DNA of 64,000 nt from the NCBI GenBank assembly GCA_011390885.1, contig JAABRO010000033.1:123092-187091 (forward strand), written 5' to 3'. The translations under genes and the position numbers were made by a program. This document shows, one piece after another, positions 47,277-56,321 of this stretch. The notes below the pieces were generated by a model. It did not search any database. It saw only the letters and a list, made by a program, of their open reading frames with translations, and was not told the origin of the DNA. This DNA comes from Gemmatimonas sp. GTDB taxonomy: Bacteria; Gemmatimonadota; Gemmatimonadetes; Gemmatimonadales; Gemmatimonadaceae. Positions within the stretch are counted from its first letter, which is position 1, and each line of letters begins with the position of its first letter.

Positions 47277-47300
47277 ATATTCTTCGTATACGAAGTATAT
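47277..47300 (+). promoter_or_regulatory. 24-bp palindromic operator before the MarR-MGMT gene
   Basis: The two 12-base halves are complementary at 11 of 12 positions, with perfect core cttcgtatacgaag (47282-47295). Its left half contains TATTCT (47278-47283), a likely -10 element, so a bound regulator would block transcription. The ATG follows 24 bases later. Such A+T-rich palindromes are typical MarR-dimer sites. Confidence 0.7.
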
Positions 47301-47323
47301 GTCCCCGTCATCCCGCGCCTGCC

Positions 47324-48379
47324 ATGCGCCGCGAATCCGTCCTCCCCTCAACGTCCGTCACGTCGACGCCGGCCGATTCCGCGCCGACGCAGGGTGCCGG
47401 CGCGCAGCTCTGGCGTGCCGCCACGGAGTGGCAGCGCCAGGCGCGCGCAGCGCTCGAACCACTCGGGCTCACGCACGCGCAGCATCTCCTGCTCGCGTCG
47501 GCGGCGTGGCAGGCACGCGATCGCGGTGCGCCGCCGCTCACGCAGGCCATGCTCGGCGCGGACGCAGGCGTCGATCCGGCCATGACGTCGGAGGTGCTGC
47601 GCACGCTCGAGGAACGTGGCCTGCTGCAGCGCGTGCCTCACCCCGAGGACGGGCGCGCGCGCGTGATCCGGGTGTCGGCCGCCGGCCGACGCCTTGCGCA
47701 GCGCGCCGTGCAGGCGGTGATGTACGTGGACCGGGAGTACTTCGGCGCGCCGTCAGACGCGCTGCGGGCGCTGACGTTGCACCTTGGCAGCACCACGATG
47801 GCGGCGACATCGCCAACGTCGATTGCCGCGCGCACCGAGCGCATCACGGACACGGCCGCATCACCACTGGCGCTGCGCCACGCGAGCGCAAACTCGCGGT
47901 ACGGCCGTGTGCTCATGGCCGCCTCTCCGAAGGGCGTGTGCTTCGCGCAGTTCGGCGCCGACGAGGCCGCCCTGCAACAGGCGCTGCACGAGGCGTTTCC
48001 CGGCGCAATGCTGTCGCCCGCTCCGGCGGATGATGTGCTGCACGGGTGGCTCGATGCGTACGCGGCCTACCTCGCCGGTGCGTCGGTCGCGCCCGCGTTC
48101 CCGCTCGAGCTGCCAGGCACGCCGCTCCAGCAGGCGGTGTGGTCGTACCTGCAGTCGCTGCCGCGCGGCACGACCGTGACCTACACCGACGTGGCGCGCG
48201 GCGTCGGCAAGCCGAGCGCGGTGCGTGCCGTGGCGTCGGCGTGCGGCGCCAATCGTGTTGCGGTGCTCGTGCCGTGCCATCGCGTGGTGCGCACGGACGG
48301 TGGTTTGGGCGGCTATCGCTGGGGGCTCGAGCGCAAGCGCGCGCTGCTCGCGGCCGAGGGCGCGCGACTGGTGGCCTGA
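47324..48379 (+). CDS. MarR-type regulator fused to methylated-DNA--protein-cysteine methyltransferase
   Basis: The product is 351 aa from ATG 47324. Residues about 25-160 form a MarR winged helix: LGLTHAQHLLLASAAWQA, DPAMTSEVLRTLEERGLLQR, then the wing HPEDGRARVIRVSAAGR. Residues about 185-351 form an O6-alkylguanine-DNA alkyltransferase domain with active-site Cys318 (VPCHRVV), the helix-turn-helix TVTYTDVARGVGKPSAVRAV and the asparagine hinge ANRV. The order resembles Ada, but the N-terminal sensor is a MarR domain, not the AraC/zinc module. A palindrome overlapping its promoter suggests autoregulation. It could sense alkylation and repair DNA with one polypeptide. Confidence 0.87.
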   Translation: MRRESVLPSTSVTSTPADSAPTQGAGAQLWRAATEWQRQARAALEPLGLTHAQHLLLASAAWQARDRGAPPLTQAMLGADAGVDPAMTSEVLRTLEERGLLQRVPHPEDGRARVIRVSAAGRRLAQRAVQAVMYVDREYFGAPSDALRALTLHLGSTTMAATSPTSIAARTERITDTAASPLALRHASANSRYGRVLMAASPKGVCFAQFGADEAALQQALHEAFPGAMLSPAPADDVLHGWLDAYAAYLAGASVAPAFPLELPGTPLQQAVWSYLQSLPRGTTVTYTDVARGVGKPSAVRAVASACGANRVAVLVPCHRVVRTDGGLGGYRWGLERKRALLAAEGARLVA

Positions 48380-48430
48380 GGACGAGCCGGCGCTCGTGAT
48401 GCATCCGGGTGGACGCATCACGGCGTGTGC

Positions 48431-50422
48431 TCAACGCGCGATCGCGCGCTCCGCCAGTGCGTGCGCGATGGCACCGAGCCCGCGGCCGATGGCGCGCCCG
48501 TCACTGGTGTTGGCCATCACGGTCACGGCGATGCCGTGCTGGGCATAAAAGCGCATCTCGGTGAGGTAGCCCGGGAAGAAGCCGCTGTGTCCGTAGATCA
48601 CGCCGAGCGGCGTGTCGCGAATGATCACGCCCAGGCCGTACCGCGCCCCGGCGCCGAGCCCACGCGCCGGTACACCATCGAGTGCGAGCGCGAGTTGTGC
48701 GGGGGGCACCGCGCGGCCGGTGTACCACGCCTGCGCCCAGCGCGAGAGATCTTCCGGCGTGCTGGCGAAGCCGCCGCCGGCCCACTCGAAGGCCGGGTTG
48801 AGTGCGAGCGCACCGCCCTGCAGCATGGCGCCGCGCATGCCGAGCGGGTCGTTGGCCGCCACGTAGCCGTTGGCGAGGGCCGGGATGCGCGTGGACACCG
48901 ACGGCACGGTGCCGCGCAGGCGGAGCGGCGCGAGGAAGCGTTCGCGGATGGCGTCGTAGGCGGTGCCGCCGATGATGCGCTCCACGATGAGCGCGAGCAC
49001 GAGATAGTTGGTGTCGGAGTACTCCCAGCTCGTGCCGGCAGCGAAGGGCGCCGGCTTGTCGAACACGTAGGCGAGCTGGTCCTGCACCTGCCACGCGCGC
49101 AGCGGATCGGCCGCGAGGTCGCGCGCGAAGGCCGGATCGAACTCGTAGCGCACGAGGCCGCTGGTGTGGTTCATGAGCTGGCGCACGGTGATCTGCGCGC
49201 CGTTGGGGAGCCGACCGAACCACGGTTCGGTGCCGAGCCAGCGCGCAATCGGCGCGTCGAGCTCGAGCTGGCCACTGCCCACGAGCTGCAGCGCGAGCGC
49301 GGCGAAGAACGTCTTGCCGGTGCTGCCGGCGAGCAAGCGGTGCGTGGGGGTGAGCGGTACGCGACCGGTCGAGTCGGCGAGGCCACTGGTGACGGTGATG
49401 GTGCGTCCGTCGGGGAGCGCCACGGCCGCGGAGAGGCCGGGCGCCGTGCCAAGCGTGTGCAGCGAGTCGAGCAGCTGCTGCAGCGTGTCGCGAGTCGCCA
49501 CGGCGCGCGTGAGGTCGCGGCCGGGCGCGCAGGTCACACGCGCGAAGGCGAGGCGCAGCGCGCGCGCCGGATCGTCGTCGTACACGAGCGCGAGCAGCGA
49601 GTCGCGTCCCGCGCGCCGATACACGAGGTGCTTCGGGGAGTCGTGCGCCGGATCGGCGAAGTGCGCGCTGTCGGCGGACGCGGCGCGCAGCGCGAACGTG
49701 TGCGACGGCTGGCCCGACGGCGCAGCCATGTACGTGCCGTCGGTCGCGCGCGCGTTCACGGTCACGCGCAGGAACTCCCAGCCGGAGAGTGTGTCGCCGC
49801 GAAAGCTGGCCGCACCGCCGTCCAACCCGGTCGGCGTGCGACGCCATTCCTCGCGTCCGATCCCGGTGGCGGTGCGGCGTTCCCAGCATCCCTCCAGGAA
49901 GGCGAGCGGCTGCGCCCGTGTGATCGGTGGCGCCGCCGGCACGAGATCCACGAACTGCCGGATTGCCGCGATGCCGTTCTGCGCCGGCGTGAAGCGCGTG
50001 AGCGTGAGCGACGTCTTGCCGTCGCTCCAGGTCCAGTTTTCGCGCAGCCCCTCGGGCACCGGGGCCGACGAGTACACGGCGCCGCGTCCGTAGTCGCGCA
50101 TGTGCGCGCCGACCATGGCATCGACGTTGCGCGTGTCGGCGTAGAGCAGTGCGAAGCGCACCACCGGACCGGTGCCATCGCGCACAATGAGCAGGCCGTC
50201 GGCGTCTTCGCCGAAATAGGTGGGCGGCACGCGCACCAGCGTATCGCCCTTCACCGCGACCCACTTCTCGGCGCCGCCGAGCGGCTGGCCGAGGCGCACG
50301 GTGTCGCCGTCCACGTCGACCTCGCGCAGCAGCGGCGCGCGCGTCCATGCCGGTTGTGCGTTCGCGGGCATGGTGCACGCGAACACGGCGATCAGGGCGG
50401 TGAGCAGTGCGCGGTATCGCAT
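48431..50422 (-). CDS. class C beta-lactamase-fold serine hydrolase with DUF6265-like domain
   Basis: The product is 663 aa with a Sec signal (MRYRALLTALIAVFACTMPA, cut near NAQ). Residues 25-165 are unassigned beta-rich sequence. Residues about 170-295 resemble DUF6265 (LAFLEGCWERR, later GREEWRRTP). Residues about 315-655 form the serine beta-lactamase/penicillin-binding-protein fold: Ser367 and Lys370 (AGSTGK), YSDTNY at 468-473 and HSGFFPG near the end. Such proteins are mostly esterases or D-peptidases, and antibiotic hydrolysis should not be assumed. It is the last gene of a minus-strand run and ends 51 bases from the convergent MarR-MGMT gene. Confidence 0.85.
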   Translation of the reverse strand: MRYRALLTALIAVFACTMPANAQPAWTRAPLLREVDVDGDTVRLGQPLGGAEKWVAVKGDTLVRVPPTYFGEDADGLLIVRDGTGPVVRFALLYADTRNVDAMVGAHMRDYGRGAVYSSAPVPEGLRENWTWSDGKTSLTLTRFTPAQNGIAAIRQFVDLVPAAPPITRAQPLAFLEGCWERRTATGIGREEWRRTPTGLDGGAASFRGDTLSGWEFLRVTVNARATDGTYMAAPSGQPSHTFALRAASADSAHFADPAHDSPKHLVYRRAGRDSLLALVYDDDPARALRLAFARVTCAPGRDLTRAVATRDTLQQLLDSLHTLGTAPGLSAAVALPDGRTITVTSGLADSTGRVPLTPTHRLLAGSTGKTFFAALALQLVGSGQLELDAPIARWLGTEPWFGRLPNGAQITVRQLMNHTSGLVRYEFDPAFARDLAADPLRAWQVQDQLAYVFDKPAPFAAGTSWEYSDTNYLVLALIVERIIGGTAYDAIRERFLAPLRLRGTVPSVSTRIPALANGYVAANDPLGMRGAMLQGGALALNPAFEWAGGGFASTPEDLSRWAQAWYTGRAVPPAQLALALDGVPARGLGAGARYGLGVIIRDTPLGVIYGHSGFFPGYLTEMRFYAQHGIAVTVMANTSDGRAIGRGLGAIAHALAERAIAR

Positions 50423-50512
50423 GGCGTCGGAATCTGGAAAGGTCGAATCTCGCGCGCCATGACCGTCAGGGCCTGCGGTCTGCCGCTCAGCCGATACCCG
50501 CCGGACTGCGTG

Positions 50513-51313
50513 TCAGCGCCGCACCTCGACCGCTCGCCGCACCACGCCGAACGACGTGCTCTTCGGCGACGAAGCGATGATCTCGAGCGTGTAGGTGCCT
50601 GGGGGCGTGGACGGGAAGGTGCCGGCGTACTCGCTGGCCGTGCCGGCGTAGGTGAGCGGCACGTCCTGCACCACGAGCCCGTTGCGCACGAGCCGGGCAC
50701 GCACCTCCTCCACCTGCCAGAGCGCCTCGGGTCCGGTAGGGCAGGAGCAGAGCATGCGCACGCGCGCCCGCACGTTGAGCCGGCCGCCACCCTGCAGCAC
50801 GCGCGTCGAATCGGGGGTGAGCAGGTCGATCACGTACCCGTGCATCTCGAGCACGACGCCGTCGCCGACCAGGTCGCGCCCCGGCACGAGCATGAGGCGT
50901 TTGCTCGTGCGTGCCATCTGGTCGGGGTAGCCGAGCGGGCCTTCGGCGATGACCTCGACGGGCGTGGCCATGGTGAGCGGGATCGTGGTCTCGAAGCGCG
51001 CGCCGTCCGGGGCGGTGAAGATCCGGTCGCCGCGGGAGCGCGGTTCCTGCATGAGCCGGCGCGTGTCGCCCGTGCCACCCTCGTGCAGGCCGGTGGCGAG
51101 CACGCGGTCGTCGTTCACGTCGCGAATGGTGATGCGCACGCCGCCGACGGCCGAGCCGATCAGCTTGGCGTCGTGCGTGGCCACGTGCACGATGACCTTG
51201 GTGGGGACGGCGGTGGTGGCCGAGACCGGCGCCGAGGAGACGGCGCTGCGGGAGCCGGTGCACGCGCTGAGGAGCGCGGCGGCGGCGAGCGGGAAGACGA
51301 GGGAGAGTCGCAT
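50513..51313 (-). CDS. lipoprotein with Ig-like domains, unknown function
   Basis: This 266-aa protein has a signal peptide with lipobox LLSAC. Two beta-rich parts follow: residues about 40-160 (TKVIVHVATHDAKLIGSAVG; VRITIRDVNDDRVLATG) and a C-terminal module with Ig-like repeats (TYAGTASEYAGTFPSTPPG, then TYTLEIIASS). A CSC motif (MLCSCPTG) between them could form a disulphide or bind metal. It is probably attached to the inner face of the outer membrane. No family is recognised. It lies 90 bases upstream of the beta-lactamase-fold gene in the same direction. Confidence 0.7.
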   Translation of the reverse strand: MRLSLVFPLAAAALLSACTGSRSAVSSAPVSATTAVPTKVIVHVATHDAKLIGSAVGGVRITIRDVNDDRVLATGLHEGGTGDTRRLMQEPRSRGDRIFTAPDGARFETTIPLTMATPVEVIAEGPLGYPDQMARTSKRLMLVPGRDLVGDGVVLEMHGYVIDLLTPDSTRVLQGGGRLNVRARVRMLCSCPTGPEALWQVEEVRARLVRNGLVVQDVPLTYAGTASEYAGTFPSTPPGTYTLEIIASSPKSTSFGVVRRAVEVRR

Positions 51314-51349
51314 GTCGCAAGAGACCGCCGCGGCACGCGGCCGTCAATC

Positions 51350-51380
51350 GGGGAGATGCCGACCGCTGCGGCATCTCCCC
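51350..51380 (-). terminator. hairpin after the GlcG/HbpS-like gene
   Basis: A perfect 12-bp stem (51350-51361 with 51369-51380) and 7-nt loop lie 24 bases past the stop. The minus-strand tail is ATTGAC, without a T-run. Confidence 0.6.
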
Positions 51381-51404
51381 AACGGGCCGAGGCGCAGCTG
51401 GCCC

Positions 51405-51887
51405 CTACTGCTTGATCGCGGCGATGCCGGCGGCGGCGACCTCCTCGTCCTGCTGGCTGGTCACGCCGCTCACACCCACGGCGCCGATCACGCGTCCGTC
51501 CACGATGATCGGCAGGCCGCCCTGGAGCGCGACGACCCCGTCCACCGAGAGGAAGTTGAGCTGGTTTTCGGTGATGCGGTCGGCGTAGACCTTGCTGGGG
51601 CGGCCGAAGCGCGCGGAGGTGCGCGCCTTGCCTTGCGCGATCTGCACGGTGCCGGTGGCGGCCCCGTCGAGCTTGAGGAAGCCGAGCAGGTCGCCGGCCG
51701 GGTCGACCACGGCGATGGACACGTTCCAGCTGTTGGCGCGCGCCTTGGCCTCGGCGGCGGTGAGCACGGCCTTCACGGCGTCGGCGGTGAGGGCCTTGGC
51801 GTTGGCCAGCTGGGCAGCGGCGGCGCGCGGGGCGGCCAGGAGGAGCGCACCGAACAGGAGCGCGTGGGACAGGCGACGTGGAATCAT
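51405..51887 (-). CDS. GlcG/HbpS-family protein, exported
   Basis: This 160-aa protein has a Sec signal (SHALLFGALLLAAPRAAAAQ) and one GlcG/HbpS domain (DUF336). Typical pieces are VSIAVVDPAGDLLGFLKLDG, the helix KARTSARFGRPS and GGLPIIVDGRVIGAVGVSG, then QQDEEVAAAGIAAI. HbpS of Streptomyces binds heme outside the cell and tunes a two-component system; other members act near glycolate oxidase. Neither partner is close here. GGAG six bases before the ATG is a ribosome-binding site. The 116 bases before it, next to the MscS gene, contain three short repeats of tggtcggc/tggcc type and nothing else notable. Confidence 0.88.
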   Translation of the reverse strand: MIPRRLSHALLFGALLLAAPRAAAAQLANAKALTADAVKAVLTAAEAKARANSWNVSIAVVDPAGDLLGFLKLDGAATGTVQIAQGKARTSARFGRPSKVYADRITENQLNFLSVDGVVALQGGLPIIVDGRVIGAVGVSGVTSQQDEEVAAAGIAAIKQ

Positions 51888-52003
51888 GGGAGCTCCGTGG
51901 GATGTGTGGCGTTGGTGTCCGCAAACTGTGCGGCGGCGCGTCCGGGAGCCAGCGTCGGCTCGCCAGTGGTCGGCTGACCGTTGGTCGGCCCACTGCTGGC
52001 CGG

Positions 52004-53113
52004 CTAGTCGGTCGACGGTTCGCCGGCGGAGGGTTCACCGCCCACCGGCGCCAGGTGCAGCGTCTGCGTGGGGAAGGCGACCTCGGCGCCGTGTGCCAGG
52101 ATGATCTCCCCGATGCGGAGCAGCACGTCCTGTTTCACTTCGTGGTACTCCACCCAGACCACGGTCTTGGTGAACGTGTAGATCATGACGTCGAGCGACG
52201 AGGCCCCGAACAGGTTGAAGTTGACGATCAGCGTCTGGGTGGCGTCGATGCCGGGATGGTCGCGCAGCATGGCCTTGATGTCGGCCACGATCGGCGCGAC
52301 GACGGCGAAATCGTCGTAGCGCAGCCCGATCGTTTCCCGGATGCGCCGGTGTGACATGCGCCCCGGATTCTCCACCACGATCGTGGTGAAGACGGCGTTG
52401 GGCACGTAGATGGGGTTCTTGTTGAAGCCGCGAATGCGCGTGTGGCGCCAGCTGATGTGCTCGACCGTGCCCTCGATGTTCCGGTCCGGGCTGCGAATCC
52501 ACTCGCCCACGCTGAAGGGGCGGTCGAGATAGATGGTGAGGCCGCCGAAGAAGTTGGCGAGGAGGTCCTTGGCGGCGAGGCCCACGGCCAGGCCGCCCAC
52601 GCCGCCGAGTGCGAGCAGGCCGGTGATCTGGAAGCCGAGCGTTTGCGCGACGATGAGCACCGTCACCACGATCACGAGCAGGCTGGCGAGCTTGCCGAGC
52701 GCATCGATGGTGGTGCGGTCGATGCTGTCCGGGTTCGCCGTGCCGGCCTGCACGAGGTTCTCCTGCACGCGGCGCACGAAGCGGAGCGTGAACCAGGCGA
52801 CACAGAGCACCAGGGCCACGTCGCGCAGCGCGAGCGCCTGCTCGAGAAAGCGTGTGGTGACCTGCCCCTGGGCTACGCGGGCCATGAAGCTGGCGCCGAT
52901 CACCCACAGCGCCACCAGCACGGGACGGCCCGCGCTGCGGAGCAGGGCGTCGTCCCACACGGTCTCGGTGCGCGCCGTCACGCGCTGCGCGTGGCGCAGC
53001 AGCAGCTGCGCGACGCGATTCACGATCGCGGTGAGGAGGGCGATGCCGACCACCGCCGCCAGCCACGGCGGAATGCCCAGCCGCGTCTCGAGGAAGTCGC
53101 TGAGTGGTTGCAT
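52004..53113 (-). CDS. small-conductance mechanosensitive channel (MscS family)
   Basis: The product is 369 aa from ATG 53113. Four or five membrane helices precede the signature pore helix ITGLLALGGVGGLAVGLAAK, with DLLANFFGGLTIYLDRPFSVG next, then the beta domain (GTVEHISWRHTRIRGFNK; VPNAVFTTIVVENPGR). It opens under membrane tension to release solutes after hypo-osmotic shock. The N-terminal helices exceed the three of E. coli MscS, as in many longer homologues. A TAGGTT hexamer 7 nt upstream suggests a leaderless transcript. It is divergent from the sortilin-like gene at 53217. Confidence 0.93.
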   Translation of the reverse strand: MQPLSDFLETRLGIPPWLAAVVGIALLTAIVNRVAQLLLRHAQRVTARTETVWDDALLRSAGRPVLVALWVIGASFMARVAQGQVTTRFLEQALALRDVALVLCVAWFTLRFVRRVQENLVQAGTANPDSIDRTTIDALGKLASLLVIVVTVLIVAQTLGFQITGLLALGGVGGLAVGLAAKDLLANFFGGLTIYLDRPFSVGEWIRSPDRNIEGTVEHISWRHTRIRGFNKNPIYVPNAVFTTIVVENPGRMSHRRIRETIGLRYDDFAVVAPIVADIKAMLRDHPGIDATQTLIVNFNLFGASSLDVMIYTFTKTVVWVEYHEVKQDVLLRIGEIILAHGAEVAFPTQTLHLAPVGGEPSAGEPSTD

Positions 53114-53120
53114 GTCTCGC

Positions 53121-53126
53121 AACCTA
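53121..53126 (-). promoter_or_regulatory. -10 element (TAGGTT) of a leaderless mscS transcript
   Basis: TAGGTT on the minus strand lies 7 nt before ATG 53113, without any ribosome-binding site. The same hexamer precedes the kinase at 58220. Confidence 0.5.
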
Positions 53127-53216
53127 TCGCGGGGACGCATCCGCGTCGTGCGACTTGCGGTTGCCAGCGCAATCGGCAGAATGTGAGGGATGTCCCTCTC
53201 CCTCGCCCGCCCCGCC

Positions 53217-56177
53217 ATGACCGCTCGCCTCTCCGCGCTCCTGCTCGCCATCGCCGCTGCGCCGGCCATCGCCCAGACGCCCGCCACCGCGCTCACCTCG
53301 GCCCTGCCGTTCCGCACGATCGGATCGGCGGCGATGTCCGGCCGCTTCGTGGATCTCGCCGTGTACGAGGCGCAGCCGCACGTGTTCTACGCGGCCTCGT
53401 CCACCGGCGGGCTGTACAAGACCACCAACAACGGCACCACGTGGACCGTGCTGTTCAACCACCAGGCGGTGCACTCGCTCGGCGCGATCGCGCTCGACCA
53501 GCGCGACACGAGCATCGTGTGGGTGGGCACCGGCGAGCGCGCCAACCGGCAGAGCTCCGGGTGGGGCGACGGCGTGTACAAGAGCACCGACGGCGGCACC
53601 ACGTTCACACACGTGGGGCTGCGCGAATCGGCGCACATCGGCCGCATCGTGATCGACCCGCGCAACAGCGATCGCGTGTTCGTGGCGGCCATGGGGCAGC
53701 TGTGGGGGGCCAACGAGGAGCGCGGCCTGTACCGCACGCTCGACGGCGGCCGCACGTGGACGCGCGTGCTGAACGTGGATGCGAACACCGGCGTGGTGGA
53801 TGTGGCCATGCATGCCTCCGACCCGAATACGCTCTACGCGGCCAGCTACCAGCGGCGTCGCACGCCCTTCGGCTTCGATGGCGGCGGGCCGGGGAGCGCG
53901 CTCTGGAAGAGCACCGATGGCGGCACCACCTGGAGCAAGCTCACGAACGGCCTGCCGACCGGCGAGTACGGACGCATCGGCATCGCGATCTACGCGAAGG
54001 ATCCGAAGATCGTGTACGCGAGCATCGAGCAGGGCGAGCGCTATACGGCGAGCACGGCGTACGAGGAGCCGAAGGCCGGCCTGTACCGCTCGCAGGACGC
54101 CGGTGCCACGTGGGAGCAGATGAGCACCTGGAACCCGCGCCCCATGTATGCGAGCCAGGTGATCGTGGATCCGAACGATCCGTGCACCATCTACATGATG
54201 AACTTCTTCTCGTGGAGCACGGATTGCGGCAAGACGTCGCAGTCGCTGCGCCAGTCGCTGCACGGCGACGACCGCTTCCTGTGGGTGAACCCGGCCAACT
54301 CGAAGCACCTCATCAAGGCCGATGACGGCGGCATCGGCATTTCCTACGACCAGGCGAAGACGTGGCAGTACGTGCCGCACCTCAATGTGAGCCAGTGGTA
54401 CCGCGTGTCGTTCGACATGGCCACGCCCTACCGCGTGTACGGCGGGCTGCAGGACAACGGCTCGTGGAGCGGGCCGAGCGCCACGTACCGCAGCGAGGGC
54501 ATCACCAACGCCGACTGGATCAAGTGGGGCGGCGGCGACGGCTTCTTCAACCTCGTGGACACCACCGACAACCGCACGCTGTACACGAACTCGCAGTTCC
54601 TGGGGCTCACGCGCGTGGACCTCGTCAGCGGTGAACGGGTGGACATCCGCCCCGGCGATCCGCAGGGGGCGATCAGCGCGCGCCGCAACTGGACCACGTG
54701 GGGCGACATGAACGCGCCCGAGCAGCGCCTCGGCAACGCGATGGCGCCCGCCAACTGGGATGCGCCCATCCTCATCTCGCACCACGACACGAAGACGATC
54801 TACGCGGGCACGAACATTCTCTGGAAGAGCACCGACCGCGGCAACACGTGGACGGCGCTCGGCGATCGCACCACCGGCGTGGACCGGCGCACGCTGCCGA
54901 TCATGGGGCAGATGCCGCGTGCGAACTCGCTCTCGCTCGACGACGGCACGCCGTACTGGCCGGCGCTGTCGGCGATCGCCGAGTCCCCGCGCGTGCGCGG
55001 CGTGCTGTGGGTGGGCACCGACGACGGCAACGTGCAGCGGAGCGGCGACGGCGGCGCCACCTGGACGGAGTTCTCGGGGAAGATCGCGGGACTGCCGCGC
55101 AGCGCGTGGATCAACGGCATCGAGGCGTCACGTCATGCCGACGGGCGCGCGTACCTGGTGGCCAACAACTACCGCGCCGGCGACTTCGCGAACTACGTGT
55201 ACGTGACCGACGATGACGGCCGCACGTGGCGCCGCATCGACGGCGGGCTGCCGGCCAATCGCGTGGCGCGCACGCTGCGCGAGGATCTCGTGAACCCCGA
55301 CGTGCTCTACCTGGGCACGGAACTCGGCCTGTTCTGGAGCAACGATCGCGGGCGCACGTGGGCCGAGCTGCGCGGCAACATGCCGACGATGGCGTTCAAC
55401 GATCTCTTCATTCACCCTCGCGAGCACGATCTGGTGCTCGGCACGCACTCGCGCGGCATCTGGATCCTCGACAACGTGCGCGCGCTGCGTGAGCTGACGC
55501 CCGCCGTGGCGGCAAAGCCGCTGCACGCGTTCAGCACGCGACCGGCGGAGCAGATCCGCTATCGCGGCGAGCTCGGGCATGTGGGTGACATGTTCTACAC
55601 GGGCGAGAACCCGCCGGCGGGTGGCATCGTGGACTTCTGGCAGGCGACCGCCGGACCGGCCACGGTCACGTTCACGAGCGCGCAGGGGGAGGCGGTGGCC
55701 ACGCTGTCGGTCGAGGCGAAGGCCGGGCTCAATCGCGCGGTGTGGGACCTGAGCTACCGCGAGGTGGCGCCCGCTGGCGGCCGCGCGGTGGCGGGCCCGC
55801 TGGTGGTGCCGGGGATGTACACCGTCACTGTGCAAAGCGGATCGAACGAGGCGCGCACGACGCTCGAGGTGCGCGAGGACCCGCGCATCACCGTCGCGGC
55901 GAACGTGCGCGCGGCGTGGACGCAGTCGCTGCTCGAGATCGCGGCGCTGCGGCGCGATGCGCAGGCGCTGCTCACGCGATCGACGGCCGCGGTGCGCGCG
56001 GCCACGGACGCGGATCGGGCGCGGCTCACCGAGCACCGTCGCGAGGCGACAGAGCTCTCGGCGCGCGTGAACCGGCTGTACGGCGAGGTGCGCGGGGCGG
56101 TGGGACCGCTCACGGCGCAGCAGCAGTCGCAGCTGGCGTACTACCGGCAGATGCTTGGGGTGCTTGGCGCGCCCTGA
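53217..56177 (+). CDS. sortilin/VPS10-like BNR-repeat protein, exported (paralogue 1)
   Basis: The product is 986 aa from ATG 53217, with a Sec signal (MTARLSALLLAIAAAPAIAQ); an ATG at 53190 would add 9 residues. The N-terminal 700 residues hold many Asp-box blades (KTTNNGTTWTVLFN; KSTDGGTTFTHVG; RSQDAGATWEQM; RSGDGGATWTEFSG), building one or two large beta-propellers of the sortilin/photosystem-stability-like type. A C-terminal helical and beta part follows, ending in coiled helices near 905-985. Enzymatic annotation as a glycosidase is common but unproven. Two paralogues lie at 59141 and 62594. It may bind peptides or polymers at the surface. Confidence 0.82.
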   Translation: MTARLSALLLAIAAAPAIAQTPATALTSALPFRTIGSAAMSGRFVDLAVYEAQPHVFYAASSTGGLYKTTNNGTTWTVLFNHQAVHSLGAIALDQRDTSIVWVGTGERANRQSSGWGDGVYKSTDGGTTFTHVGLRESAHIGRIVIDPRNSDRVFVAAMGQLWGANEERGLYRTLDGGRTWTRVLNVDANTGVVDVAMHASDPNTLYAASYQRRRTPFGFDGGGPGSALWKSTDGGTTWSKLTNGLPTGEYGRIGIAIYAKDPKIVYASIEQGERYTASTAYEEPKAGLYRSQDAGATWEQMSTWNPRPMYASQVIVDPNDPCTIYMMNFFSWSTDCGKTSQSLRQSLHGDDRFLWVNPANSKHLIKADDGGIGISYDQAKTWQYVPHLNVSQWYRVSFDMATPYRVYGGLQDNGSWSGPSATYRSEGITNADWIKWGGGDGFFNLVDTTDNRTLYTNSQFLGLTRVDLVSGERVDIRPGDPQGAISARRNWTTWGDMNAPEQRLGNAMAPANWDAPILISHHDTKTIYAGTNILWKSTDRGNTWTALGDRTTGVDRRTLPIMGQMPRANSLSLDDGTPYWPALSAIAESPRVRGVLWVGTDDGNVQRSGDGGATWTEFSGKIAGLPRSAWINGIEASRHADGRAYLVANNYRAGDFANYVYVTDDDGRTWRRIDGGLPANRVARTLREDLVNPDVLYLGTELGLFWSNDRGRTWAELRGNMPTMAFNDLFIHPREHDLVLGTHSRGIWILDNVRALRELTPAVAAKPLHAFSTRPAEQIRYRGELGHVGDMFYTGENPPAGGIVDFWQATAGPATVTFTSAQGEAVATLSVEAKAGLNRAVWDLSYREVAPAGGRAVAGPLVVPGMYTVTVQSGSNEARTTLEVREDPRITVAANVRAAWTQSLLEIAALRRDAQALLTRSTAAVRAATDADRARLTEHRREATELSARVNRLYGEVRGAVGPLTAQQQSQLAYYRQMLGVLGAP

Positions 56178-56210
56178 GCGTGCGGCGTCGTCGTCTGGCT
56201 GTTCTCGGAA

Positions 56211-56233
56211 CTGCGAAGGACGCGAAGGCGCGA
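56211..56233 (+). repeat. dispersed intergenic repeat, copy 3 (single arm)
   Basis: The 23 bases at 56211-56233 match the left arm of copy 1 at all but one position (ctgcgaaggacgcgaaggcg). Also preceded by aa in the order gaact. No clear right arm is present, so this is a degenerate or solo copy, in the gap between two convergent genes. Confidence 0.6.
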
Positions 56234-56321
56234 TGGATGCGATGACGCGAGAACTGCGACTGAGCGTTGGAAGACCAACCGAAGAAGGACCAAGAAGGCC
56301 AACTGCGGGTGAGGCCGTGTC

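Noticed and set aside
47282..47295. Resemblance of the palindrome core to loxP arms
   Set aside because: There is no 8-bp spacer between halves and no recombinase gene nearby; a MarR operator explains it better.
48431..50422. Antibiotic-resistance beta-lactamase
   Set aside because: The serine fold is present, but the architecture and length are those of environmental esterase/D-peptidase relatives.
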